Below, piece by piece: positions 1 to 7,841 of a stretch of DNA of 64,000 bases (within the stretch, counting starts at the first letter, position 1; each line of letters begins with the position of its first letter). Source of the stretch: Azonexus hydrophilus (GTDB taxonomy: Bacteria > Pseudomonadota > Gammaproteobacteria > Burkholderiales > Rhodocyclaceae); the NCBI RefSeq assembly GCF_001956855.1, contig NZ_MTHD01000003.1:476647-540646 (forward strand). Reading direction: 5' to 3'. The notes under the pieces are model-generated. The model saw only the letters and a program-made list of their open reading frames with translations. It searched no databases and was not told where the DNA came from. The position numbers were made by a program, and so were the translations under genes.

Positions 1-20
1 ACCAGAATGATGCGAATCAT
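1..20 (-). CDS. Response regulator, first codons only (partial, runs off the window)
   Basis: Reading the minus strand from position 20, an ATG opens MIRIILV, the classic first beta-strand of a receiver domain; the remainder lies outside the window. A strong AGGAGG-like ribosome binding site overlaps the stop codon of the upstream kinase gene, so kinase and regulator are translationally close and almost certainly one operon. Partnered with a HisKA_3 kinase, it would be expected to be a NarL/LuxR-type regulator, but the DNA-binding half is not visible. Confidence 0.6.
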
Positions 21-24
21 GTCT

Positions 25-864
25 CTAACTCCTCCTTGCTACGCTGTTCGGTAACGGCAGCCGGGCCTGCAAGTGCATGCCCTGGCCTGCTGCACCCGAT
101 AAACTCAGGTGGCCGCCGATCTTTGTCAGGCGTTCCCTTATCCCGAGCAATCCGCAGTGCAGACCGCTGTTTGCTGCAACGGCCATACCCCGGCCGTCAT
201 CTTCAATGCGCAACTGCAACTCCCCCCGGCCAGGCACGACGGCAATACGGCAACAGCGAGCGGCGCTATGCCGGACCACGTTGGTCAGTGCTTCCTGGAC
301 CAGCCGGTAGGCGGTCAGACCGACTTCACCGTCCACTTCAGGCAACGCGGTCGGCATCGACAACTGAAATTCGATGCCGGTCGCCCGTTGCTGCCAGCAG
401 CTAACCAGTTCCTGCAATGCCGTGACCAGTTCGTCTGCTGTCAGGCCTCCGCTCTGCCGAGGCCGCAGGATTTCCTGCAGTTGTCGCCGGCATGCCTGCA
501 GATCGCGTTGCAAGTCGCCGGCATACTCACGAAGCAGTGCCGGATTCAGCCGGTCGGCGTTGCGCTCGAGAAATGCTGCGGTCAAACCAATGACGGTCAG
601 GCTCTGGCCCAACCCGTCATGCAAATCCCTTGCCAGAGATTCTCTCTCCTCGTCCTGTGCCGCCTGCAGTTGCTGGATCAGGCGATGCAGGCCGGCTTCG
701 TGTTCGCGCCAGGGACGCAGCACGTGCCGGAGAATGAACACGCATGCTCCAGAAAGAAGCAACAAGGTGATGCAAAGTCGAACACTGTCTTCAAACCGGC
801 TGCTCAGCAGCATTCCGCCGAGCAAGGCGGCGAACAACAAGATGATCTTTTTTTCCTGCGTCAT
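25..864 (-). CDS. Two-component sensor histidine kinase, NarX/DegS (HisKA_3) family
   Basis: A 279-aa membrane kinase. Two hydrophobic segments (about residues 7-21 and 29-48) are followed by a short coiled linker and the HisKA_3 dimerisation domain, whose phospho-acceptor is His82 in ARDLHDGLGQ. The C-terminal HATPase_c domain shows the N-box (LTNVVRHS) and GLLGIRERL. There is almost no periplasmic sensor loop, so the signal is probably sensed in the membrane or via a partner. The start is ATG 864; the longer upstream reading has no support. It diverges from the PQQ alcohol dehydrogenase, like the kinase/regulator pairs that control exaA in pseudomonads, so control of ethanol-type oxidation is the likely job (inference). 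Confidence 0.85.
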   Translation of the reverse strand: MTQEKKIILLFAALLGGMLLSSRFEDSVRLCITLLLLSGACVFILRHVLRPWREHEAGLHRLIQQLQAAQDEERESLARDLHDGLGQSLTVIGLTAAFLERNADRLNPALLREYAGDLQRDLQACRRQLQEILRPRQSGGLTADELVTALQELVSCWQQRATGIEFQLSMPTALPEVDGEVGLTAYRLVQEALTNVVRHSAARCCRIAVVPGRGELQLRIEDDGRGMAVAANSGLHCGLLGIRERLTKIGGHLSLSGAAGQGMHLQARLPLPNSVARRS

Positions 865-919
865 GCGATTTCCAACGTTGAGAACAATGCTTGCCGCTCT
901 GCAGGTTCCGTGCCGGCCA

Positions 920-934
920 CCCGGAAAATCCGGG
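920..934. promoter_or_regulatory. 15-bp palindrome between divergent kinase and alcohol dehydrogenase genes
   Basis: CCCGGAAAATCCGGG is a perfect inverted repeat (6-bp arms, AAA centre) followed at once by a half-like AAAAACTCCCGG. It sits midway in the 209-bp divergent gap between the kinase start (864) and the dehydrogenase start (1074). It could be an operator for the two-component regulator; nothing else in the sequence proves this. Confidence 0.3.
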
Positions 935-1073
935 AAAAACTCCCGGTTTGCCGCCGTCGATCTCCCGAGACATCGCCGCAAGCTGTCCCCGATACTCGGC
1001 TCGCCTGGTGTCAAACCCGGGCCGGCCCGAAGCATCGGGAACGCAAGGACACCCTTCTGGAGACGAAGAAAAC

Positions 1074-2951
1074 ATGAAATCGACCCGGTTCAATACCCGC
1101 CCCACGCTGCTGGCTGCCGTACTGGCCGCTTCCTTCTGCACCCCGGTCATGGCTGCCAAGTCCGTGAGTTGGGAAGACATCCTCAACGACGACAAGACCA
1201 CCCAGGATGTGCTGTCCTACGGTCTCGGGCTCAAGGCCCAGCGCTTCAGCACGCTGACCCAGATCAATACGAAAAATGTCGAGCACCTGGTGCCGGCGTG
1301 GAGCTTTTCCTTCGGCGGCGAAAAGCAGCGTGGCCAGGAAGCTCAGGCCCTGGTGCACGATGGCGTGATCTACGTCACCGCGTCGTATTCGCGCATCTTC
1401 GCGATCGATGCCCGCACCGGCAAACGCCTGTGGGAATATGAAGCCCGCCTGCCCGACGACATCCGCCCCTGCTGCGACGTGGTCAATCGTGGCGCCGCCA
1501 TCTACGGCGACAATATCTACTTCGGCACGCTCGACGCCGCCATCGTCGCGCTCAACAAGAACACCGGCAAGGTTGCCTGGCGCAAGAAGTTCGGCGACCA
1601 CAAGGTCGGCTACACGATGACCGGTGCACCCTTCGTCGTGAAGGACGAGAAGAGCGGCAAGGTGCTGCTGGTGCATGGTTCGTCGGGTGACGAATTCGGC
1701 GTCGTCGGCTGGCTGTTTGCCCGCGATCCGGAGACCGGCGAGGAAGTCTGGGCGCGGCCGATGGTCGAAGGCCACATGGGCCGCCTGAACGGCAAGGAAT
1801 CGACCCCGACCGGCGACAAGGAAGCGCCGTCCTGGCCACGTGACAAGGACGGCAAGCTGGTCGAGGCCTGGCATCAGGGCGGTGGCGCCCCGTGGCAGAC
1901 GGCCAGCTACGACGTCGAGAAGAACATGGTGGTCATCGGCAGCGGCAACCCGGCGCCGTGGAACACCTGGCACCGGACCAAGGAAGGCGACGACCCGCGC
2001 AACTGGGACAGCCTGTTCACCTCGGGCCAGGCGTATGTTGACGCCAGCAACGGCGAACTCAAGGGCTTCTTCCAGCACACCCCGAATGACGCCTGGGACT
2101 TCTCCGGCAACAACTCGGTGGTCCTTTTCGAATACAAGGATCCGAAGACAGGCAAGCTGGTCAAGGCCTCGGCACACGCCGACCGTAACGGCTTCTTCTT
2201 CGTCACCGACCGCGAGAAGCTGACCAACGGTGCCGGCTATCCGAACAAGCCGACCTCGCTGATTGGCGCCTGGCCCTTTGTTGACGGCATTACCTGGGCC
2301 TCCGGCTTCGACCTGAAGACCGGCAAGCCGATCGAGAAGGACAACCGCCCGCCCAAGGTAAAGGATGGTGCCGAGAAGGGCGATTCGATCTTCGTCTCGC
2401 CACCTTTCCTCGGCGGCACTAACTGGATGCCGATGAGCTTCAGCCAGCAGACCGGCCTCTTCTACATCCCGGCCAATCATTGGGCGATGGACTACTGGAC
2501 CGAAAAGCTGACCTACAAGGCCGGCTCCGCCTATCTCGGCCAGGGCTTCCGCATCAAGCGCCTGTTCGACGACCACGTCGGCATCCTGCGCGCCATCGAT
2601 CCGAAGACCGGCAAGATCGCCTGGGAGCACAAGGAGAAATTCCCGCTCTGGGCCGGCACCATGACCACCGCCGGTGGCCTGTTGTTCACCGGCACCTCGG
2701 ACGGCTACGTCAAGGCCTTCGATGCGAAGAACGGCAAGGAGCTGTGGAAGTTCCAGACCGGCTCCGGCGTGGTTTCCGTCCCGGTGACCTGGGAAATGGA
2801 CGGCGAGCAGTATGTCGGCATCCAGTCCGGTTACGGCGGCGCCGTGCCGCTGTGGGGTGGTGACATGGCCGAACTGACCAAGCAGGTGACGCAGGGCGGT
2901 TCGATGTGGGTATTCAAGCTGCCCAAGGTGCTCACGCAGGGCAAGCGCTAA
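1074..2951 (+). CDS. exaA: PQQ-dependent alcohol dehydrogenase (quinoprotein, methanol/ethanol family)
   Basis: A 625-aa periplasmic eight-bladed propeller enzyme that oxidises alcohols and passes electrons to a cytochrome c. The signal peptide runs to about VMA-AKS (residue 27). The adjacent-cysteine disulfide ring Cys133-Cys134 (RPCCDVVNRG) that lies over PQQ is present, as are GNPAPWN near residue 291 and the catalytic Asp342. The residue two after the catalytic Asp is Ser344, not the Asp that marks lanthanide-dependent XoxF, so a calcium enzyme of the ExaA type fits better. Start ATG 1074 has GGAGA eight bases upstream. It is followed by a terminator, then a pentapeptide protein and cytochrome c. 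Which alcohol is used cannot be told. Confidence 0.9.
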   Translation: MKSTRFNTRPTLLAAVLAASFCTPVMAAKSVSWEDILNDDKTTQDVLSYGLGLKAQRFSTLTQINTKNVEHLVPAWSFSFGGEKQRGQEAQALVHDGVIYVTASYSRIFAIDARTGKRLWEYEARLPDDIRPCCDVVNRGAAIYGDNIYFGTLDAAIVALNKNTGKVAWRKKFGDHKVGYTMTGAPFVVKDEKSGKVLLVHGSSGDEFGVVGWLFARDPETGEEVWARPMVEGHMGRLNGKESTPTGDKEAPSWPRDKDGKLVEAWHQGGGAPWQTASYDVEKNMVVIGSGNPAPWNTWHRTKEGDDPRNWDSLFTSGQAYVDASNGELKGFFQHTPNDAWDFSGNNSVVLFEYKDPKTGKLVKASAHADRNGFFFVTDREKLTNGAGYPNKPTSLIGAWPFVDGITWASGFDLKTGKPIEKDNRPPKVKDGAEKGDSIFVSPPFLGGTNWMPMSFSQQTGLFYIPANHWAMDYWTEKLTYKAGSAYLGQGFRIKRLFDDHVGILRAIDPKTGKIAWEHKEKFPLWAGTMTTAGGLLFTGTSDGYVKAFDAKNGKELWKFQTGSGVVSVPVTWEMDGEQYVGIQSGYGGAVPLWGGDMAELTKQVTQGGSMWVFKLPKVLTQGKR

Positions 2952-2968
2952 ACAGCTCAGGCCTTCGC

Positions 2969-2999
2969 AAACCGGCCGGTTACGGCTGGCCGGTTTTTA
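2969..2999 (+). terminator. Rho-independent terminator after the alcohol dehydrogenase
   Basis: The stem AAACCGGCC / GGCCGGTTT closes a ten-base loop and ends in a T-run. It would uncouple the dehydrogenase from the pentapeptide and cytochrome genes, or attenuate read-through to them. Confidence 0.75.
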
Positions 3000-3021
3000 C
3001 GACAAGCGATGAAAGCAGACC

Positions 3022-3597
3022 ATGTTGCGATATCTGATCGTTGCCATGATGAGCATGGCTACCGTAGCAACCCATGTCGCCGCCGATGAAGGGAATGATC
3101 CACCGGTGATCAATGGTTGTGCCATCTGGTCGCATACCCGTTGTCCCGGTGCCGACCTGCGTCATGCCGACCTCTCCGGCAAGAACCTGGCCGGTGCCGA
3201 TTTTCGTGGTGCCAACATGGCCCGCGTCGACCTGCGCGGGGCCATGCTCGCCGGTGCCAATTTCGATGGCGCCGACCTCACCGGCGCCCGCATGAGCAAG
3301 GCTTCGGCCCCCACCGCCACCTTTCGCAAGGCCAGGTTGGTTGGCGCCGACCTCGAATTTGCCCGGCTCTTCCGCGCCGATTTCACCGACGCCGATCTGA
3401 CCGCTGCCAACCTCGAAGCAGCCAAGGCAAACTTCGCCTGGTTCGAACGGGCCCGTCTGGTCGACGCCAACCTCCAGGAAGCCAAGCTTTACACCGTCAA
3501 TCTGCGCGGCGCCGACCTGAGCGGCACCTATCGCCGCTATGCGGTATTCCAGGATGCCGACTTCACGGGCTGCACCGGCTGCCCGACCGACTGGTGA
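3022..3597 (+). CDS. Exported pentapeptide-repeat protein
   Basis: 191 aa with an N-terminal signal peptide (about 21 residues, ending AHVAA-like) and then some 25 tandem pentapeptide repeats of the A(D/N)Lxx type (for example ADLRH, ADLSG, ADFRG, ANMAR), predicting a right-handed quadrilateral beta-helix. It has four cysteines, two near the N-terminus of the mature part (GCAIW, RCPGA) and two at the C-terminus (GCTGC), which could form capping disulfides in the periplasm. It lies five bases before the cytochrome c gene, in the same operon. The biochemical role of such secreted pentapeptide proteins is not established; a scaffold for the dehydrogenase-cytochrome pair is only a guess. Confidence 0.8.
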   Translation: MLRYLIVAMMSMATVATHVAADEGNDPPVINGCAIWSHTRCPGADLRHADLSGKNLAGADFRGANMARVDLRGAMLAGANFDGADLTGARMSKASAPTATFRKARLVGADLEFARLFRADFTDADLTAANLEAAKANFAWFERARLVDANLQEAKLYTVNLRGADLSGTYRRYAVFQDADFTGCTGCPTDW

Positions 3598-3602
3598 ACG
3601 CC

Positions 3603-4094
3603 ATGAAAATCCCCCAGCTTTCCCTGTTTGCCGGCCTGTTCGCGCTGCTCTTTGCCGGCACAGTGCACGCCATCGAAATCGCCACCCCGCCCGACGTCGA
3701 CTATTCGGCCTTGCCGCCGCTCGGCCAGCAATGGCGCGACAGCAACCCCTACCGGGACGTAGCCGCCGCCCCCGAAATCGGCCGCGTCGCCTACAACCAG
3801 TCCTGCGCCCGCTGCCATGGCGCCGACGCCGCCACCAACGCCGCGCCGGCGCCCGATCTGCGCAACCTGAACCGCGCCTGCTGGCGCATCGTGAACACCG
3901 ACCTGAAGGCCCGCTGCATCGCCGACAAGGACGCCTATTTCGCCAAAACCGTGCGTCACGGCAAGACCATCGTTGGCGTCATGCATATGCCGCCCTGGCA
4001 GGACGTCCTGCCGCAGGAGCTCGCCTGGTCCATCCAGGTCTTCATCGAAGCCCAGGCCGCCACCAAGGCTCGGGCTCAGGCGGCAGCCAGGTAA
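3603..4094 (+). CDS. Periplasmic mono-heme cytochrome c, PedF-like
   Basis: 163 aa; signal peptide to about VHA (residue 23), then one heme-attachment motif Cys68-x-x-Cys71-His72 (SCARCHG). VGVMHMPPW near residue 125 is the likely source of the distal Met ligand. The size and the layout around the heme motif resemble cytochrome c-550 PedF, the electron acceptor next to PQQ alcohol dehydrogenases. Start ATG 3603 is five bases after the pentapeptide stop. Together with the upstream dehydrogenase it would form the periplasmic electron path from alcohol to the respiratory chain. Confidence 0.85.
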   Translation: MKIPQLSLFAGLFALLFAGTVHAIEIATPPDVDYSALPPLGQQWRDSNPYRDVAAAPEIGRVAYNQSCARCHGADAATNAAPAPDLRNLNRACWRIVNTDLKARCIADKDAYFAKTVRHGKTIVGVMHMPPWQDVLPQELAWSIQVFIEAQAATKARAQAAAR

Positions 4095-4256
4095 GCCAAA
4101 GCCGGCCGCCGCCGGATCGGCCTGACCGCCTTCCGCTTCGACACCGCAACCCGGCAATGCATTGCCGACAACAGTTTTGAAGCGAGTTTTGTCGATGATG
4201 CGCAGAAGACCGCGTGGGGTGAGCGGTTGGATGTGATTGTTGCGGTCGACGGGTGA
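4095..4256 (+). pseudogene. Possible 3' remnant of a protein-coding gene at the island edge
   Basis: Directly after the cytochrome stop, the same frame stays open for 53 codons to TGA 4254-4256 and reads like real protein, for example RIGLTAFRFDTATR and then ERLDVIVAVDG, with no start codon of its own. It looks like the C-terminal end of a deleted gene, left where the AT-richer block begins. I do not recognise the family. The final codons contain the recurrent word TGCGGTCGAC. A chance open frame of this length is possible. Confidence 0.35.
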
Positions 4257-4342
4257 AATATTGGGAAAATGGGTGAGTCGGGCTTTCGGCCAATCCGGCT
4301 ATTGGCCCATGGGCTGGTGTCAGGCAGCAATCTCGCGCAGAC

Positions 4343-4376
4343 CTGCCGTTCAGCTTCTGACCTCCTCGAACGGCAG
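4343..4376. repeat. Inverted repeat in the gap before the unrecognised 472-aa gene
   Basis: CTGCCGTTC and GAACGGCAG are perfect 9-bp arms 16 bases apart. The rest of 4257-4510 shows no convincing gene. With no T-run on either side, this is not a clear terminator; it could be a junction mark of the accessory block or a protein site. Confidence 0.3.
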
Positions 4377-4510
4377 CTTCTTCATCTGGTGAATACCTGC
4401 TTCCGACCCGAAGCGGTCAATCGGACTCAGGGAAAGCAGACATTGAACTCTCTGGTTAGCCAGCGCAGCCTAAAGCACGTGGGGGCCGGGCTGAAAGACC
4501 AGCTTAGGCT

Positions 4511-5929
4511 TCACATTGGGCTCTTGAACTGTGAATGGCTCCTACGAAACCGGGGATTCTCCGCTTTTGGGGAGTAGGCTACAACCTTCGGATCGATCTC
4601 CACTCGCCGGGCCATTACATCGTGCAGTTCCCCAAGTGATGCAACCACGGCAAGGTCGTTAATGACGTTGCGATAGATTGCACAAAACCCTACCTCGCGG
4701 CGCATATCTCTAAGAAACGGTGGAAGTGGCACCTTTAGATCGATGTCTGGAAAGGGGGGGAGACCGGCCATGCCTCCTATGGCGTTATACACGGTGATGA
4801 GCCGGGTAACTGGTACACCTTGGCGGGTCTTGACGGAATACTTCTCCCGCATTGAGGCAGATACACGCTGCACCGCAGCAGTGAGTTTTTCGAGCCTGCG
4901 ATTGCCTTGGGCCAATGACTGATCGTGGAATGCTTCGTGAAGTTCGTTTAACTGAGCACGCGCTTCAACGAAAGGTTTGTCCAATCTGATCTCCTCTAGG
5001 GCGTGGATTGCCGCAGAGGGGTCTCCGCATTGCTGCGCGAGCCAAGCAGAGAACACCGGTAAGTCGCATGCTGCGAGTATTGGCGAGCCTGCGGTGTGGA
5101 CCTCCGCAATATCTCTGCTGAGTGACATCGAAACTTGCTTGACGAGTCGTCGAGGAAAATCCGCATGGTATTGAAAGCGCTGCGCGATGTAGTGCTGTTG
5201 GTAGGCTTGACGAATCGGATAAAGAAACGAGTCTGCTTTAAGGTGTGCTGCCGCGAGGGTATAGAAGATAGCTCTGTTCGCGATCCAAACTAGCGATGCA
5301 ACGAAGGCGGGAATTGCGCCGCTAACTGGCCCGGTTTCGCCGATCCCCCAACGCGCATCAGGCACCTTGTAGTCCTTGGTAATAGGATTTCCATACCGGT
5401 CAACCAGTTCGACATCCGGCTTTATCCATTGTCCGGCATTCTTGGCATCACCAAGCTCTTGGAAAATGGCAGTAGCGACGGCCCCATATTTGCGGAATTC
5501 TTGGCTTCCTTCCTCCGCAAGCACCTTCAAGGTAAGGTGGTAGATACTGCTCCCGATATCCCATGTGCAAACCATGTGGGACTGAAGTAATTCAAAAAGC
5601 GCTTGGAACTCGTTATTAGCAAAGTTCCCTCCATGAATCTTCGGTCGAATACCTGCTGCAATGGTGTCGGCCGTGGCTGCGACTTGCTGTAGCCCAAGAG
5701 CAGCCGGATCGATGTGCGTTACCTGAGGGAACGCTTGGCGCCGGCCTTCACGGAGGCCTGGGATGTAGTCATCTATGACTGCCAAGTCGTCATAGAAAAG
5801 TCGCGCCTGAACGAAGTTCTCGAAAGCCACCAGATCGACATCTATCGAATCTGTACTCCTTGACGGCGCTTGTCCAAGAATGCGCTGAACGCCAGTCAAA
5901 GTCGCGTTGTCTGTAAGGGCTGTGGTCAT
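4511..5929 (-). CDS. Unrecognised 472-aa protein in the accessory block
   Basis: I do not recognise this family. The protein is soluble-looking and mostly helical, with no signal peptide, no obvious nucleotide-binding motif and no catalytic signature I can name. Noticeable stretches are a conserved-looking KIHGGNFANNEFQAL, CTWDIGSSIYHL and RYGNPITKDYKVPDARWGIGETGP. Base composition is closer to 50% GC than the flanking genes, which suggests acquisition. ATG 5929 is preferred over an upstream GTG (5971), although neither has a strong ribosome binding site. It faces the same way as viaA, ravA and the NYN gene but is 418 bp away from viaA. Confidence 0.65.
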   Translation of the reverse strand: MTTALTDNATLTGVQRILGQAPSRSTDSIDVDLVAFENFVQARLFYDDLAVIDDYIPGLREGRRQAFPQVTHIDPAALGLQQVAATADTIAAGIRPKIHGGNFANNEFQALFELLQSHMVCTWDIGSSIYHLTLKVLAEEGSQEFRKYGAVATAIFQELGDAKNAGQWIKPDVELVDRYGNPITKDYKVPDARWGIGETGPVSGAIPAFVASLVWIANRAIFYTLAAAHLKADSFLYPIRQAYQQHYIAQRFQYHADFPRRLVKQVSMSLSRDIAEVHTAGSPILAACDLPVFSAWLAQQCGDPSAAIHALEEIRLDKPFVEARAQLNELHEAFHDQSLAQGNRRLEKLTAAVQRVSASMREKYSVKTRQGVPVTRLITVYNAIGGMAGLPPFPDIDLKVPLPPFLRDMRREVGFCAIYRNVINDLAVVASLGELHDVMARRVEIDPKVVAYSPKAENPRFRRSHSQFKSPM

Positions 5930-6347
5930 GGTTTGTGAAGTAAAACTGTTATTGAATTGATATTTCCCCACGGATTATGCGCGCGGTATCCAATGCAAGG
6001 TAACGAAACTACCGTTCCATAGCGCCTGTATACGAACTCCAATACTCGAAAGCGAGATGGGCGAATGTCCGCTTTCGGGATAGCATCCCGACGGACCGCT
6101 CCTGGCCGATTGTACTCATTGGGCATTTTGTCCGAAAGCGGTCTGTGGCAACATCGCGACCAACGGCGAGCGGCTGCTTGCGGGAGCGCATCCCCAAAGG
6201 CAGTCTTCAGCCAGGAGTTGCCGCACGACGTTTCCACAATGCAGCCATTCAAACGCCTGCGCTACTCCCTAAGTGGCCAGAATAGCGAATCCCATGCATC
6301 GCCAATGCTGTAGTTCATCTTGTGATTGCAGCAATTACAGCCACAAA
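5930..6347. other. 418-bp intergenic stretch between the unrecognised gene and viaA
   Basis: No credible gene is seen. The stretch holds an imperfect inverted repeat with arms CCGCTTTCGG (around 6068) and CCGAAAGCGG (around 6131), and runs of text resembling degenerate intergenic repeats. It probably contains the promoter of the 4511-5929 gene. No clear terminator follows viaA. Confidence 0.4.
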
Positions 6348-7841
6348 CTATTGAACACTCGCTTTTTCGATTATGTTTCGCTCAAAACTTACCAGTTCAT
6401 GAATACGACTGGTTCGCGGGTCATAAACCCATTCATTGTCAAAAAACGTTTTCAGGCGATGGGACATGTAGCAGTTCCCCACAACAAGCGAGTGAAAACG
6501 GTTCCCGTCAAGTCGTCGGCCTTCTATTCGGCTTAGCGAATATTCTGGCAGTTCGGACATAATGAAATCGGAAACGATCAGCAGATCTGCGTTTTTGTAA
6601 GCATCCTCTTCCATCTTATCCAATGCGTGCTCAAGGGCTGGAGCAACATCAGTGCCTCCGTGAAATGACATCCCTAGAAAGCGTAGCAGGGATTCCATGC
6701 CGATATCTGCACTCAAATCCAAAGTGTAGATACCTGTCGAGAAATTGATCAGGTAACAGGGTCTTTTCTGCTCCCTTGCTTTCGTGGCGAGGAAAAGAGC
6801 GACAGCCTTGGCAACAGTCTCGGGCGTACCGTTCATTGATCCGCTGGTGTCGATACAAATAACCATTGGGCCTTGCTTTTCGGCTTCTTTAATACTTCGC
6901 TCTTCTTCTGTTTCCACATGCCTATGAATGTTTTGAATACCGTTCATATCAAAGCACATAAGACTGGATTCGACATATTTCAGGTCGAATAGGATGGCAG
7001 TGTCAGGGTCTGCAAGTAGCGCAAGTTCAGAGGGCAACACATGTTCAAGATCACGCCCGAGCCGGATGCCGATAATTTCCTCCCGTGAGTTGATGTCAGG
7101 AAGGTTTGCTTGAACAGGAGTGACGGACCTGACGCGCTCAATTTTTTCCGACAGTTCAATTTGTCGGATTTTTCCCAAGAGTTCGCACAACGTCCTGATA
7201 CCATTATCTTCCGCAAGGTATTTTGCCCATCGCTCGAATTGCTGGATGTCCTGAGCAGTGAGACTCCCCTTGGACAGGTCAAGCAAGAGGCCCGTATCTA
7301 GGCCAAGCTCTTGAAGCCGCTCTCGCAAGCTCTTCAATGAGCGCAATATTTTTTCGAGTTCTACCATGAGAGCAGCCCGGCGTGCCTCGATTTCTCGAAG
7401 TTCCCATTCCGTACGAACTCGATCCATTCGCTTTTGCCATTCATTCAACAAGAGGCGGATGCCAATTGAGGTGTCGTCAGCGCGCTTTTGGGCAATGGGC
7501 GTTTTCGGCGTTTTTGATTTGAACTGACCTCGCCAAAACGATTCGTTAGCGGGATGCCCAGTTTCCTTGCAGAAATCCATGTACCCATCCACAGCCTTAG
7601 CAAGGTCGCTCTCGGAAATGGCTGGGTTTTGCAGGCGATTGTGCCAGTCGAAAAAATCTTGTTCTTGCGATAAGAAAGGAAATCTCGAATCGAGAATGGA
7701 CGTAGTCGCCAACTCCCATTCCCTGATTCGATCAGTGACGTGGCTACGGATGGCATTCGAACTGGCCAGCAATGGTGAATAGGAAGAGCCTATCTCGTCG
7801 CGGATGCTTTCTGACGCGATTACGATTGGGCTTATCGGCAT
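6348..7841 (-). CDS. viaA: ViaA, VWA-domain partner of RavA
   Basis: 497 aa, close to the 483 of E. coli ViaA. The N-terminal two-thirds are helical with charged coiled segments; the C-terminal VWA domain carries the MIDAS motif DTSGS (about residue 330), then GGTDVAP and LLIVSDFIM, which are hallmarks of the family. It overlaps the ravA stop by ten bases, so the two are translationally coupled. In E. coli, RavA-ViaA is a MoxR-type chaperone pair that acts on respiratory complexes and phospholipid and modulates aminoglycoside sensitivity. Composition is AT-richer than the host genes. Function here is inferred from homology. Confidence 0.85.
   Translation of the reverse strand: MPISPIVIASESIRDEIGSSYSPLLASSNAIRSHVTDRIREWELATTSILDSRFPFLSQEQDFFDWHNRLQNPAISESDLAKAVDGYMDFCKETGHPANESFWRGQFKSKTPKTPIAQKRADDTSIGIRLLLNEWQKRMDRVRTEWELREIEARRAALMVELEKILRSLKSLRERLQELGLDTGLLLDLSKGSLTAQDIQQFERWAKYLAEDNGIRTLCELLGKIRQIELSEKIERVRSVTPVQANLPDINSREEIIGIRLGRDLEHVLPSELALLADPDTAILFDLKYVESSLMCFDMNGIQNIHRHVETEEERSIKEAEKQGPMVICIDTSGSMNGTPETVAKAVALFLATKAREQKRPCYLINFSTGIYTLDLSADIGMESLLRFLGMSFHGGTDVAPALEHALDKMEEDAYKNADLLIVSDFIMSELPEYSLSRIEGRRLDGNRFHSLVVGNCYMSHRLKTFFDNEWVYDPRTSRIHELVSFERNIIEKASVQ

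Noticed and set aside
1074..2951. Lanthanide-dependent XoxF-type dehydrogenase
   Set aside because: The position two after the catalytic Asp is Ser, not the Asp needed for lanthanide binding.
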